A stretch of 64,000 nt of DNA from Dichomitus squalens LYAD-421 SS1. Lineage: Eukaryota; Basidiomycota; Agaricomycetes; Polyporales; Polyporaceae. Shown here piece after piece: positions 55,394-64,000 of the stretch (position 1 is its first letter; each line of letters opens with the position of its first letter). Under the pieces are notes generated by a model. The model was not told the origin of the DNA and made no database searches. It saw only the letters and a list, made by a program, of their open reading frames with translations. The position numbers and the translations under genes are program-made. The stretch covers positions 75,297 to 139,296 of the forward strand of contig NW_006766892.1 of NCBI RefSeq assembly GCF_000275845.1, read 5' to 3'.

Positions 55394-57654
55394 ATGACGT
55401 CCCCCGATGCCGCACCATCTTCTTCCAGATCGGCCGACGACTCGTGGCAGCTCTTCGCTGCCTTCGCCGCCGTCTTCCTCGTCGCGTATCTCGTCCGCAG
55501 GCGGTCCAATCCCGTACGTCACCTTCGCTGAATACATCTACCTATCGTGCGCTCCTAACCCCCATTTGCCTATGTAGTTGCACTCCATACCGACCATCGG
55601 CCCCTCTGCTCCGATCCTTTCTTGGCTTGGAGCCTTTCGCTATGTCTACGACACCGAGGGCATGCTGCGCGAAGGATACAAGAAGGTGCGCACCCGCGGT
55701 TGGCCCTACTCCAGCTATTCAGCTACATAAACGATGTCCTAGTTTGACGGGACGATCTTCAAAATATCCATGCTCGACGGCTGGCTCCTCGTCTTCACCG
55801 GCCCCAAGCTCATCGACGAGCTCCGCCGCAGCCCAGACGACGAGCTCTCCTCCATGGAGGGCTCCACCCAGGTACGCCCCTTCTATGTTCCCACCTCCCC
55901 TGCCCTCGCGCTTACCTGCTCTCGTGTTCCCCCACACGCGTGCGCGCAACGCGATGTGTAGGTGCTGCAACTGCGCCACACGCTCGGCCCCGGGATCGAC
56001 GACCAGTTCCACGTCGCCGTCGTCCGCGACAAGCTCACTCGGAACCTCGCCGCCGTGTTCCCCGACGTTCTGGACGAGGTCCAGGCCGCGTTTCGGGAGT
56101 ACGTCCCGGCCGAAGAGGACCGTGCGTCGTTTCTTCCCTCCACTTTTTCCACGCCTGCCGCTATGCCCGGACGGAGTATGATGGTTTAATGAGAAGAGTC
56201 GAGCTGACGGGTCTGTGGGCCGGGGCTGCTAGAATGGACCGCGGTGACGGTGTGGCCGGTCGTGCAGAAGATCATCGCGCGGGCGAGCAATCGCGTCATC
56301 GTCGGTCTGCCGAGATGTGAGTGTGCCGTGCGTGTGCGGCAAGCGGGCGAGGGGGGCCAAGCTGCTGACGCGTCGCGGAGGACAGGTCGGGATACCGAGT
56401 ACCTCGACGTCGCGATCAAATTCACGAACGACGTCTTCGTGTCGTCCTTCGTCATCAACCTCTTCCCCGACTTTCTCAAACCGTGAGTGATCGTATCGTG
56501 CGGCACCTCGTCGGCCTGCGCTGAACCGCTTCACCTCGATTTCCCTTGCTCCCAGACTGATCGCAAAAGCCGTGCCGATGGTGGCCAAGAACAAGCAGAT
56601 CCTCACGCCGATGGTCGTCCCGATGCTGCAGGAGCGGCAGCGCCTGATGGACGAGCACGGCGAGAGCTGGGACGACAAGCCGCGCGACATGCTCCAGTGG
56701 CTGCTCGAGGAGGCGCGCGCGAAGGGGACCGCGTTCGACAACGTCGTCGAGAAGGTGCTCCTCGTCAACTTTGGCGCGATCCACACGTCCAGCGGGGTAT
56801 GTGTCTGCGGCCGGGGGCTTTGGCTTTGTCTGCGTGGCGATGGGGGCTGACGGTGCGGTTTGGTGCAGGCGTTCACGCATGCGCTGTATAACCTCGCGGC
56901 GTATACACAGTACATGGAGCCGCTGAGGGAGGAGGTGGAGAGTATCGTCGCCGAGGAGGGGTGGAGCAAGGCGTCGATCGGGAAGATGCGCAAGCTCGAC
57001 AGCTTCCTCAAGGAGTCGATGCGACTCGCCGACGGCTCTCTCCGTAAGTCGAACCATCACGTCTCTGTCCTCTGACCCCGACGCCGACGCTGACCGTCCG
57101 ACCCGCATCCACAGTGAACATCTTCCGCAAGGCGATGAAGGACGTCACGCTCTCGGACGGCACGCGCATCCCCAAGGGCACGCTCGTCGCCGCGGCCGCG
57201 ATCACCGCGCACTCGGACGACACGCGCTACCCGGACCCGGCCGTGTTCGACCCGTTCCGGTTCGCGCGCATGCGCGAGGGCGGCGGGCTCGAAGAGGCGA
57301 CGCGGCACCAGCTCGTGAACACCTCCGTGGACTTTATCACGTTCGGCGGCGGGAAGCACGCGTGGTCAGTCTCCCTTTCTTCTCCTCCCTCTGCCCCCTT
57401 GCTCCCCCCGTGTTCGGGGATCGTGTTCGAGGATTGGGAAAGGGCTGACAGATGCGACGTGCAGCCCGGGACGGTTCTTCGCGGCTAACGAGCTCAAGAC
57501 GATGATGGCGCACCTCGTGCTCAACTACGACGTCAAGTTCGCGGAGGAGGGCAAGCGACCCACGAACGTCCGCTTCGGGCCCGCGGACCTGCCGTCGCAC
57601 AACGCGCAGGTGCTCTTCCGGAAACGACGGCGCGGGGCGAGCCCTGTTGTATAG
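55394..57654 (+). CDS. Cytochrome P450 monooxygenase
   Basis: ER-anchored haem monooxygenase. It starts MTSPDAAPSSSRSADDSW, then a membrane anchor (FAAFAAVFLVAYLVRR) and the hinge LHSIPTIGPSAPILSWLGAF. Conserved parts in spliced order: LQLRHTLGPGIDDQFHVAVV, a C-helix region, RASNRVIVGLPRCRDTEYL, the I-helix LLVNFGAIHTSSGAFTH, the ExxR motif in SFLKESMR, DGTRIPKGTLVAAAAITAHS, VFDPFRFARMRE, and the haem loop FGGGKHA|CPGRFFAANELK, which is interrupted by an intron right before the haem Cys. The I-helix has HTSS instead of the usual AGxDT. About ten short introns are needed. It ends KRRRGASPVV. The style is that of a large agaricomycete P450 clan; I do not assign a CYP number or substrate. Confidence 0.9.
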
Positions 57655-58970
57655 GGGTGTTTTGTCGACGTTCACGACGATCACGCTTTACGTGCATGAC
57701 GATCGAGCGGGGACGGCGGTGATGATTAGGTTGGCCGGACTTGGTGGGTTCACGGAGGGCCTCTTGTACCATATACACGCATTCCTCGATTCACGGAAGG
57801 GTTGTTCATACATTTGAACCCGTGCCTCGCGTTGGTTGCGCCGATACCCCCAATGTCTACCTGGGTCGCTGCAGGAAGATGCGCTTGACAAACGGCCACT
57901 GTCGCAACGTACATTCACTCGAGGCTCTGCTGGCCAGTGTGCGTTGCTCTTTTATGTCTTTAGCTGTTCGTTGAAGGTGCACAGGAAATTGATTCTGAGA
58001 CACGAGTCGTCACATATTCCCCATATGCAATCGCGTCGGGATGAGGTGCACGTCCGGCTGGGAGAGTCGTCGGCGGATGATCCCCTGCAGATGGTTGGTA
58101 CAGTGCTGAGAGTCTCCTCCAGGCTGCCGTCGTTTATCTCGATTTCAGGCACCGACGAGCGAGTACGATTCTGTCTCCCGTCCAGGATCCTTGAGATTGG
58201 CTCTCAGCAACCACACGCACAGCCCCGGGAGCGTGAACGGGAGCGTCTCGCAGTATTGGGGTTGCGAAAAGAGCATCGCGTGGGTCTGTAGAGTGTCCCT
58301 CCCGAAGCACGCACCTCGACGTGCTCTTACACAATCGTGGATGCGTGAAACTAGTGTGCAAACGTCCACAGTCCGCCCCGAGCTCGCGCGATGGGTCCAC
58401 TCGCGAGTTACATAATGTCTGACGCATATATCGTGCGTCCGATGCTTGCTGGCTGCGGGTCTCTCTAGTCGTGCACACGTGGCCAAGCGATGTGTGTGCG
58501 GTATGTGCACGACTAGGCTATGAACGCGTGAGTGTCGCATTTTGCACTGTGAGCGCGCCGCGAAAATCCCCTCCGGGGCACATGAATCCGCTCTCGGACT
58601 CGATCCTGCACCCTTCAACCCGGGGGATACAGCTCCAAGGGACAATGGCCGAAGGGAGAGAAGCTCGATGCGTCAATGACGGCGCTCGCAAATGCAATAG
58701 ATACCGCGATTCGCATGAAATTCAGATGCAAGCCGATTTGCGTTCCAGACTACGCAGGGACCCCTCTGCACAAGAAAGCATAAGTAAAGCAACACCAGCT
58801 GGCGTTGAAGAGGATATTGAGTAATAGAGCGGACAGTCAGGGTTCTTCACATCGACGCCCCACGGTGCAGTATCCTACCCTGGTCACGTTTGAAGTCTCC
58901 TCAGGAAATATGCTGGGGCTACATGAGCCAGCAAGCCCGATTGTACACTAATTGCTCCCACCTCTATCCG
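57655..58970. other. Intergenic stretch
   Basis: No gene is supported between the P450 and the second duplicated segment. Frames here are short and unrecognisable. Confidence 0.4.
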
Positions 58971-60561
58971 CTAAGTTGCTAGTCCCTGAGGCATTATGGC
59001 GTTGGCAGCCGGCGAAACTCGACCGCGGAATTCGTTAGCCATGTCGATCATGCGAACCCACTGCACGTCATCGTGAGTGTTGACCCAATCAATGAAGCGT
59101 TCCTGTGGCCAGAATGGGTATTAATAGGTTGCGGTATGTACCCTGAGTAGAAACCCACAAGCATCATGAGTACGTGTGGCCGGCTGACGGCAAAGTTAGG
59201 AACACAAGAGTAGTACTGAGGAGATTCTGTCGGAATACTCACCCACTGACGTCTGGATGGATAGTGATGGGAAATATGAAGTTCTCCTCTTCCCTGCAGG
59301 ATAGAATTCAAAGGTGATGTCCGGGGGCCAAGATCCAAAATATCACTCCCCTGTAGAGATAGGTGAACATATCCTTCCACAGCTGCTCGACGTCTCGTGT
59401 ATTGACCTGGTGCAGTCGTTCAGAGACTCCCCTACGGCACTCTAACCCGAGCAAACTTACCCAGCCACTAGAGTTCCCAGCACTACGGACGAATCTGGTA
59501 CGTCCTCAGTAAGTTGAAATTCCCTTGAACATGGAGAACACTTCATCACATCAGAGGCGGCCAGTCATCGAGGTACCTAGGTCGCTTGAATTAGCACGTT
59601 ACGCTCTCCCCCGAAGCGATTGCACTCAAGCATACCAGTTAGCAGGGATCTCAACCAAACCTGTATCAGTCCCTCGAACGAGAGGTTTCATCCATGTCTC
59701 TGCCTTCGCCTGGTAATCGATCTTCGTCCAATCATCGCCGATTCGTAAGTAGTAGGCTTGCGAGCTGTGAATCAGATGAGTCGGACGTAATCACGCAGAT
59801 AATCCAGGTACGTGCTCGTGAGCCATGTCCGAGTGATCTATGAATAGTTACTCAGTAGCTTATGAGTCCAATTCTCATTCGCGCACTGACCGTATTCGAT
59901 CCCCTTTTCGACCAGCAACTGAGCGCTGTCACGAGCAGTGTCCCAGCATGGAGCACAGCTCCCCTTTGGTGGGACACCGTTGTTGAACTTTGTCAGGACA
60001 TCATATGCGCGATCCAAGACATCCTTCTGCTGCTCGACGGTCAACTTAGACTGTCGCTCATGGAGGTAGCCATGTAACCCGCTATGCGGTACGAAACAAG
60101 TCAGTCGACGCTTCTTCGGCGCGTGAATACGATCAATCTGACATCTCGTGCCCCGCATCTCTGACCGCTGCCATTTGTTCCGGGAATGTCTCCAAACTGT
60201 GTCCTGAGTGAGAATGAGTCATACATCCTAGACCACACCATTCTTCGGCGGTAGCTCACCGGGAATGAACCAAGTAGTCTTGATATTATACTTGGCGAAT
60301 AACCTCAGAAGGCGAGGGATACCCACTTCGCCAGCATATATACCCTAAAGATGTGTCAGAACGTCGCTGATGAGAACCTAAGTCTAGCAAACAGGAGCCC
60401 ACCCTAGATACATCTACTGGAGAATTCTCTGCGCCCAAGGACCCAATCCTGAACAAAAGGCATGCGTGGCCAGTCAACGTATGAGTCAAAGTATAGGCGA
60501 CGCACCATCCAGAAGCAGCGTCTGCGTCGACTCCAAAACCAATTAAGATCTTGCGTGGCAT
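58971..60561 (-). CDS. HpPgdA-like polysaccharide deacetylase, copy 3, with a lost splice donor
   Basis: Closest relative of copy 2, better preserved. It starts [19 protein letters not shown] and continues [77 protein letters not shown] and KGIEYDHSDMAHDSQAYYLR. Metal-site Asp14, His86 and His90 are kept. The join before SQAYYLR works only with a GC donor (GA|GCACGT), as the homologous junction in copy 1 shows. Most other junctions are GT-AG. The intron after FTYLYR begins GGGAGTG where copy 1 has GTCAGT; reading through it meets TGA after about 14 codons, before [14 protein letters not shown] and [10 protein letters not shown]. So the last fifth may not be translated. It ends LPQGLAT-like (MPQGLAT). 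It may be functional only if an alternative donor is used. Confidence 0.72.
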
Positions 60562-60620
60562 ATCTTTCAATGTCAGTTGAAGTAGGGAAGTAACGTGAGA
60601 GAACAAGACGATGGGTGAAG

Positions 60621-60630
60621 CATTTATATA
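60621..60630 (-). promoter_or_regulatory. TATA box of deacetylase copy 3
   Basis: On the minus strand this reads TATATAAATG, about 60-70 bp before the ATG at 60561. Position and type match copy 2. Confidence 0.5.
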
Positions 60631-61470
60631 CTCATAGGCCCGGGGCAGGAAGTCCCGTTTCGTGGGGGAACCGGTCCGAACGTCTCAGATTCCTTACGCA
60701 AAGGAGTCTCCATGATTGATCAGCAGCAGGCCATTGGTTAATCGAGCCAGAAGCTGACTGCATCTGCTGTTATTTTTGCTAGTGAGAAAGGAGCGCAAGT
60801 ATCAACAGAAGAGGGAAGACTCATGGGACACGTACTTTGAACCATACTAGTATAGTGGTGCGATAGCGTGCAAGGCTCTTCCACCACACCAAAATAGAGC
60901 ACTCCTGGGAAAGCAAAAGGAATCACTGGTCCCAAAAGTAGTGTATATAGCACCTCGACACTTGATAGTAGTACAAGGAGAGAACACAAACGCGAGAGCT
61001 GGCCTGGAAGAACTTAGAAGGTTAGGCATCTTAGCGCTTCAGCTGTCGCCGAGAATAGTTGGAACCGCCGAGAAGACTAGGGATTATACGAGGAAAGGCG
61101 GAGACTCGAGTTCCGAGCAGAGCAAACAGACCGGGATATTCTGTTCATGCAATCAGGCAGGACCAGGTCGTGGGATGTGAGTCATCGGGCGGCTCTGTCG
61201 AAGGGGTGGTAACCAACAGCGGGTCCGGCGGCGTCTCGGTCATAGTTGTAGGTTCATCGGACTGAAGATGCTGCTTTCGTCAAATACTGATCAGGAGAAC
61301 ATATGGGAACATACGTACAATATGGTCACAATCGGGAGAATTGGAAGGTCCGGCACAAACCGCTGGCGCAGAAACCTCGCCGGTACACGAATGACCGTGG
61401 TCGGGACTAGGAAGCTCATAGGAGGGTTCTTCCAAGAGCATTTCCGGCCGGACATCAGTCGTCGTAGCCT
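60631..61470. other. Spacer of the duplicated segment, between deacetylase copy 3 and MYND gene C
   Basis: Block similarity to 25.9-26.55 kb; no separate gene is seen. Confidence 0.55.
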
Positions 61471-61472
61471 GG

Positions 61473-62771
61473 TCAGGCTAGTGAAGATGTCAGCAGTCGA
61501 TCTATAGAACACATTCCACGATGACGCACAGTATGACCTTCTTCCGCAACAAAATGAAGTGGGTATTGATTGCCCAGAAGTCGCTTGTACCTCGTCAGGT
61601 ACGGGGCGAGCTTCACGGAGCCCTGCGCATACTCCAAGAGCTGGCCCTTGAGGCACGCCTCATGCAGCGCAAGGGGGTCAGCGTCGCGCTCTGAGAAGAG
61701 CCTCCTGTACAAGTCATCCAGCAGTTTCCGGTCCAGCGCATTCCTGCATTTGACGAAGCCGTAGTCCACGGCGGCAGATGGAACAGGTTCAAGGACGTCG
61801 TCCGGCTCCGCGCAAATGAGTTGGTCGATGTACTGCTTCAGGACCCAGACGCTCTTGTAAGACCTCGGGGAACCGGACATAACGTCAAGGAAAAGTGGCG
61901 AGTGATTCATAGGGAAGTGAACCACAGACGTATCCACCTCGTAGCGGTCGAATAGAGCAGGTATGGACGACGTCTCATAGGCAGCGGAGAACTCGTTGAA
62001 GGTACAGAGTTCGATGAGTTCCTTGTACTTGCGTGCGTATTGCATCTCCTCGCCTGGATCCATTGCTGAGACAAAGCCGAAACTGAGCCACATCGAGATT
62101 GACGGATTGGGATGCGCTCCGGAGATCAGGAGAGCGTATAAGCGATGGCATTCGGCGCGATCGCGAGGGAGGGTCGCCAGTGTCCTCCGGATGTCCTCTG
62201 CGGTGTCATTGGAGGAGCCTCCCGCGTAAACCCATCCGTCGCAGAGCATCTTATCGGCGGCATCAAGCCCATACTGATGCGCACGCATTTCGTCCACTGG
62301 GGTGCCATCAAGTAGCCACTGATGCTGCAGGAACCAGGGGTAGTACGCGCCTTGAGTCCAGCCTTCTGAATTACGCTCGTACGTCTCCTTGATTCCTTCC
62401 ACCAGCCTACCCTCCTTCCGCCACTTGCACACTTCCTTTGCATCGACGTTGTGGACGACAAAGACGCCTATCCACAAGCCACAGATCATCGTCTCGGCAT
62501 GTGGACCCAGTATTCGAGAGGCCTTGTCAAAGCCATAGTCGATCCTGGTCTGCGCGTCGATGGGCTCTAGGTCGGCGTAGCATGCACGAGCGAGGTGATA
62601 AGCAGTGTCAATGGGTTTCTCTCTTTTGCAGTCGAAGATGTGGAAGCGCCAATGCCTCCTTTGGCAGTCAGCGCTGCAGTACCAAATGTTGCGACATCCT
62701 GCACAGCGCTTGGTGTTGGAGGACTCTTCGTCGCAGAAAGCGCAGTAGCGAGCCACCATCCTACCAATCAT
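61473..62771 (-). CDS. MYND-type zinc-finger protein (gene C), intact
   Basis: A single exon of 432 codons starting MIGRMVARYCAFCDEESS; the second Met (62759) matches the start of the two relatives and may be the true one. The MYND finger is complete: C-x2-C, nine residues, C-x2-C, then YC, SADC, and H-x3-C in FHIFDC. After it comes a conserved body shared with genes A and B but unnamed: IDAQTRIDYGFDKA, WFLQHQWLLDGTP, GGSSNDTAEDIRR, ISGAHPNPSISMW, ETSSIPALFDRYEV, SVWVLKQYIDQL, LLDDLYRRLF and EYAQGSVKLAPYLTRYKRLL. MYND fingers bind proline-rich peptides in other proteins; the body is probably helical. It lies head to tail upstream of deacetylase copy 3. Role unknown. Confidence 0.85.
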   Translation of the reverse strand: MIGRMVARYCAFCDEESSNTKRCAGCRNIWYCSADCQRRHWRFHIFDCKREKPIDTAYHLARACYADLEPIDAQTRIDYGFDKASRILGPHAETMICGLWIGVFVVHNVDAKEVCKWRKEGRLVEGIKETYERNSEGWTQGAYYPWFLQHQWLLDGTPVDEMRAHQYGLDAADKMLCDGWVYAGGSSNDTAEDIRRTLATLPRDRAECHRLYALLISGAHPNPSISMWLSFGFVSAMDPGEEMQYARKYKELIELCTFNEFSAAYETSSIPALFDRYEVDTSVVHFPMNHSPLFLDVMSGSPRSYKSVWVLKQYIDQLICAEPDDVLEPVPSAAVDYGFVKCRNALDRKLLDDLYRRLFSERDADPLALHEACLKGQLLEYAQGSVKLAPYLTRYKRLLGNQYPLHFVAEEGHTVRHRGMCSIDRLLTSSLA

Positions 62772-63440
62772 CAGTCACTCATGAGAAATGCATTCACAAT
62801 GGTGCGCGTCCGTAAAGACGTACCTTGGAGGTGAGGCAGTGTAGGACAAGGGGTGGTGGCGCTAATCTGGTAGGAAGACGAAGCATTGGTTGCGTGTGCG
62901 GTCAAGGCAAGTTCCGGGCATGCAGAACTCTATTCCTCCATTCAGGTCTCTACATCGCATGTTTCGTCCAACCTCCCAAGTTGTGCAGACCCTCGGCAGG
63001 TGCAGGAAAGTGGGTGTAGGGAAAGAAGGAGCCGATCGCAAGTGGCACGAGATTCATGACTTCACGAGTTCGGGCAATGTCTTCAGATCAGTGACGAGCG
63101 CATTTGCCATATTCATTTTATGCGACACGCACGATACTCCTCTGCACGCTTGGCAGGATGATACGTCAGGAAATGCTTTGGAGGAAGAGGAAACGGACCT
63201 CGGACCTGAAGTTGTCAGGAGATCAAGTTGAGTCAGAAAGCAACCTCTTGAGCAGGCCAAGTCGTTCGACTAGACGTCCACCTGAAAGAGACCAAAGTGT
63301 GGAAAGTCGCCTAGACTTTCACAAGTAGAATGCAACTCAAGACAGTCGAAGGCCAGTACATCTAGCGCCGACATAATCAAGGGCAGGTGATGGCAACGCG
63401 GACATTCAAATTTACACGAGTCAAAGCATGGATCCTTCAT
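62772..63440. other. Intergenic stretch
   Basis: Promoter side of MYND gene C. No further gene is seen. Confidence 0.45.
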
Positions 63441-63450
63441 CAGGAAAACG

Positions 63451-63680
63451 TCACGGACTTGGACCCATACTTGGGCCCAAGTTCATGTACTTGGACTCAA
63501 GTCCGTGTACTTGGCCTCAAGTCCGTGTACTTGGCCTCAAGTCCGTGTACTTGGCCTCAAGTCCGTGTACTTGACCCCAAGTCCGTGTACTTGACCCCAA
63601 GTCCATGTACTTGGTCTCAAGTACACGGACTTGACCCAAGTCTATATACTTGGGGTACTTGGGGTACTTGGGCCACAACT
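63451..63680. repeat. 20-bp minisatellite with an inverted tail
   Basis: Seven units of 20 bp run in perfect register from 63481 to 63620, with core GTCCGTGTACTTGGCCTCAA and variants GACCCC, CATGTAC and GGTCTC. Just after, 63621-63639 carries the unit in reverse orientation (GTACACGGACTTGACCC), then the short repeat TACTTGGGG. The preceding 30 bases hold degenerate ACTTGG words. The unit is itself partly palindromic (CAAGTCC...GTACTTG). It is the strongest tandem repeat in the window. Confidence 0.9.
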
Positions 63681-63699
63681 TGGACTTTACATGTTGACT

Positions 63700-64000
63700 T
63701 CAGTATACTTAGGCCTCAATTTGAGCAATTGGTGTTCTATCAGTCACACATCTTGTATACTTCTTATGTAATAATATCTATCATAGACATCCATACACTA
63801 GTTGTAAACCAGTCTGTTTTAAGGCTGTAGAAGCAGCTTTATAGTCTATTAGAAGAAGGGCAATAACATGTGATAGAAGACTTTAAGTTGTTACAATGTG
63901 CTTGTTTCAGTAGTGATACAGAGGTACAATATCCAGATAATGCTCAAGAATAGTGGTATCAGTGGTGGATGTCCAAGTTCTGCTATGGTACAGGAGAGGA
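63700..64000. other. AT-rich end of the window
   Basis: Composition changes sharply after the minisatellite: long A/T runs, with many TATA, TTGT and AATA words, unlike the rest of the window. No coding frame is supported. It may be the start of a repeat element that continues past the window. Confidence 0.4.

Noticed and set aside
54775..56181. 468-codon plus-strand open frame upstream of and into the P450 gene
   Set aside because: It is rich in Pro, Arg and Ser, runs out of frame with the well-supported P450 exons and has no motif; a by-product of GC-rich sequence.

Overview
The window reads as nuclear DNA of a wood-decay basidiomycete, most likely a polypore-type agaricomycete. Genes are cut by many 50-70 nt GT-AG introns, coding sequence is GC-rich, and the content is typical of white rot: a copper radical (glyoxal) oxidase, two tandem aryl-alcohol-dehydrogenase-type aldo-keto reductases, lactose-permease-type sugar transporters, a P450, a WSC-domain protein and a pepsin-like protease. 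No rRNA, tRNA or CRISPR was seen. The species assignment is inference.

Layout. 1-2.9 kb: no recognisable gene, but a diverged direct repeat and a 61-nt near-perfect hairpin. 2.9-5.5 kb (-): ten-exon amino-acid permease with a 320-bp inverted-repeat element inside one intron. 6.5-8.4 kb (+): intact HpPgdA-like polysaccharide deacetylase, copy 1. 10.4-16.5 kb (+): Ser/Pro-rich protein, DUF7704 membrane protein and AP endonuclease Apn1. 17.5-18.2 kb (+): two-WSC protein. 18.3-22.0 kb (-): two aldo-keto reductases. 24.3-29.9 kb (-): deacetylase copy 2 and two MYND-finger genes, all damaged. 30.5-31.0 kb (-): NEDD8/Rub1 in five tiny exons. 32.8-34.8 kb (+): sugar transporter. 34.9-35.6 kb (-): small unknown gene. 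37.5-39.4 kb (+): glyoxal oxidase. 40.4-44.4 kb (+): a broken sugar-transporter relic, then its intact relative. 44.9-46.7 kb (-): aspartic protease whose frame seems to need a one-nucleotide exon. 49.4-51.5 kb (+): NADAR-domain protein. 52.6-54.4 kb (-): LARP7/Pof8-like protein with an xRRM, divergent from a cytochrome P450 (55.4-57.7 kb, +). 59.0-62.8 kb (-): deacetylase copy 3 and an intact MYND protein. 63.45-63.7 kb: a 20-bp minisatellite, then an AT-rich end.

The most unusual organisation is the deacetylase + MYND pair. About 4 kb carrying a MYND gene followed by an HpPgdA-like deacetylase, same order and strand, occurs twice 35 kb apart; one copy is decaying and the other keeps a full MYND gene. 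A third, intact deacetylase without a MYND partner lies at 6.5 kb. Housekeeping genes (APN1, NEDD8, LARP7) sit between multicopy accessory genes (reductases, transporters, deacetylases, MYND), which look like the products of local duplication and decay.
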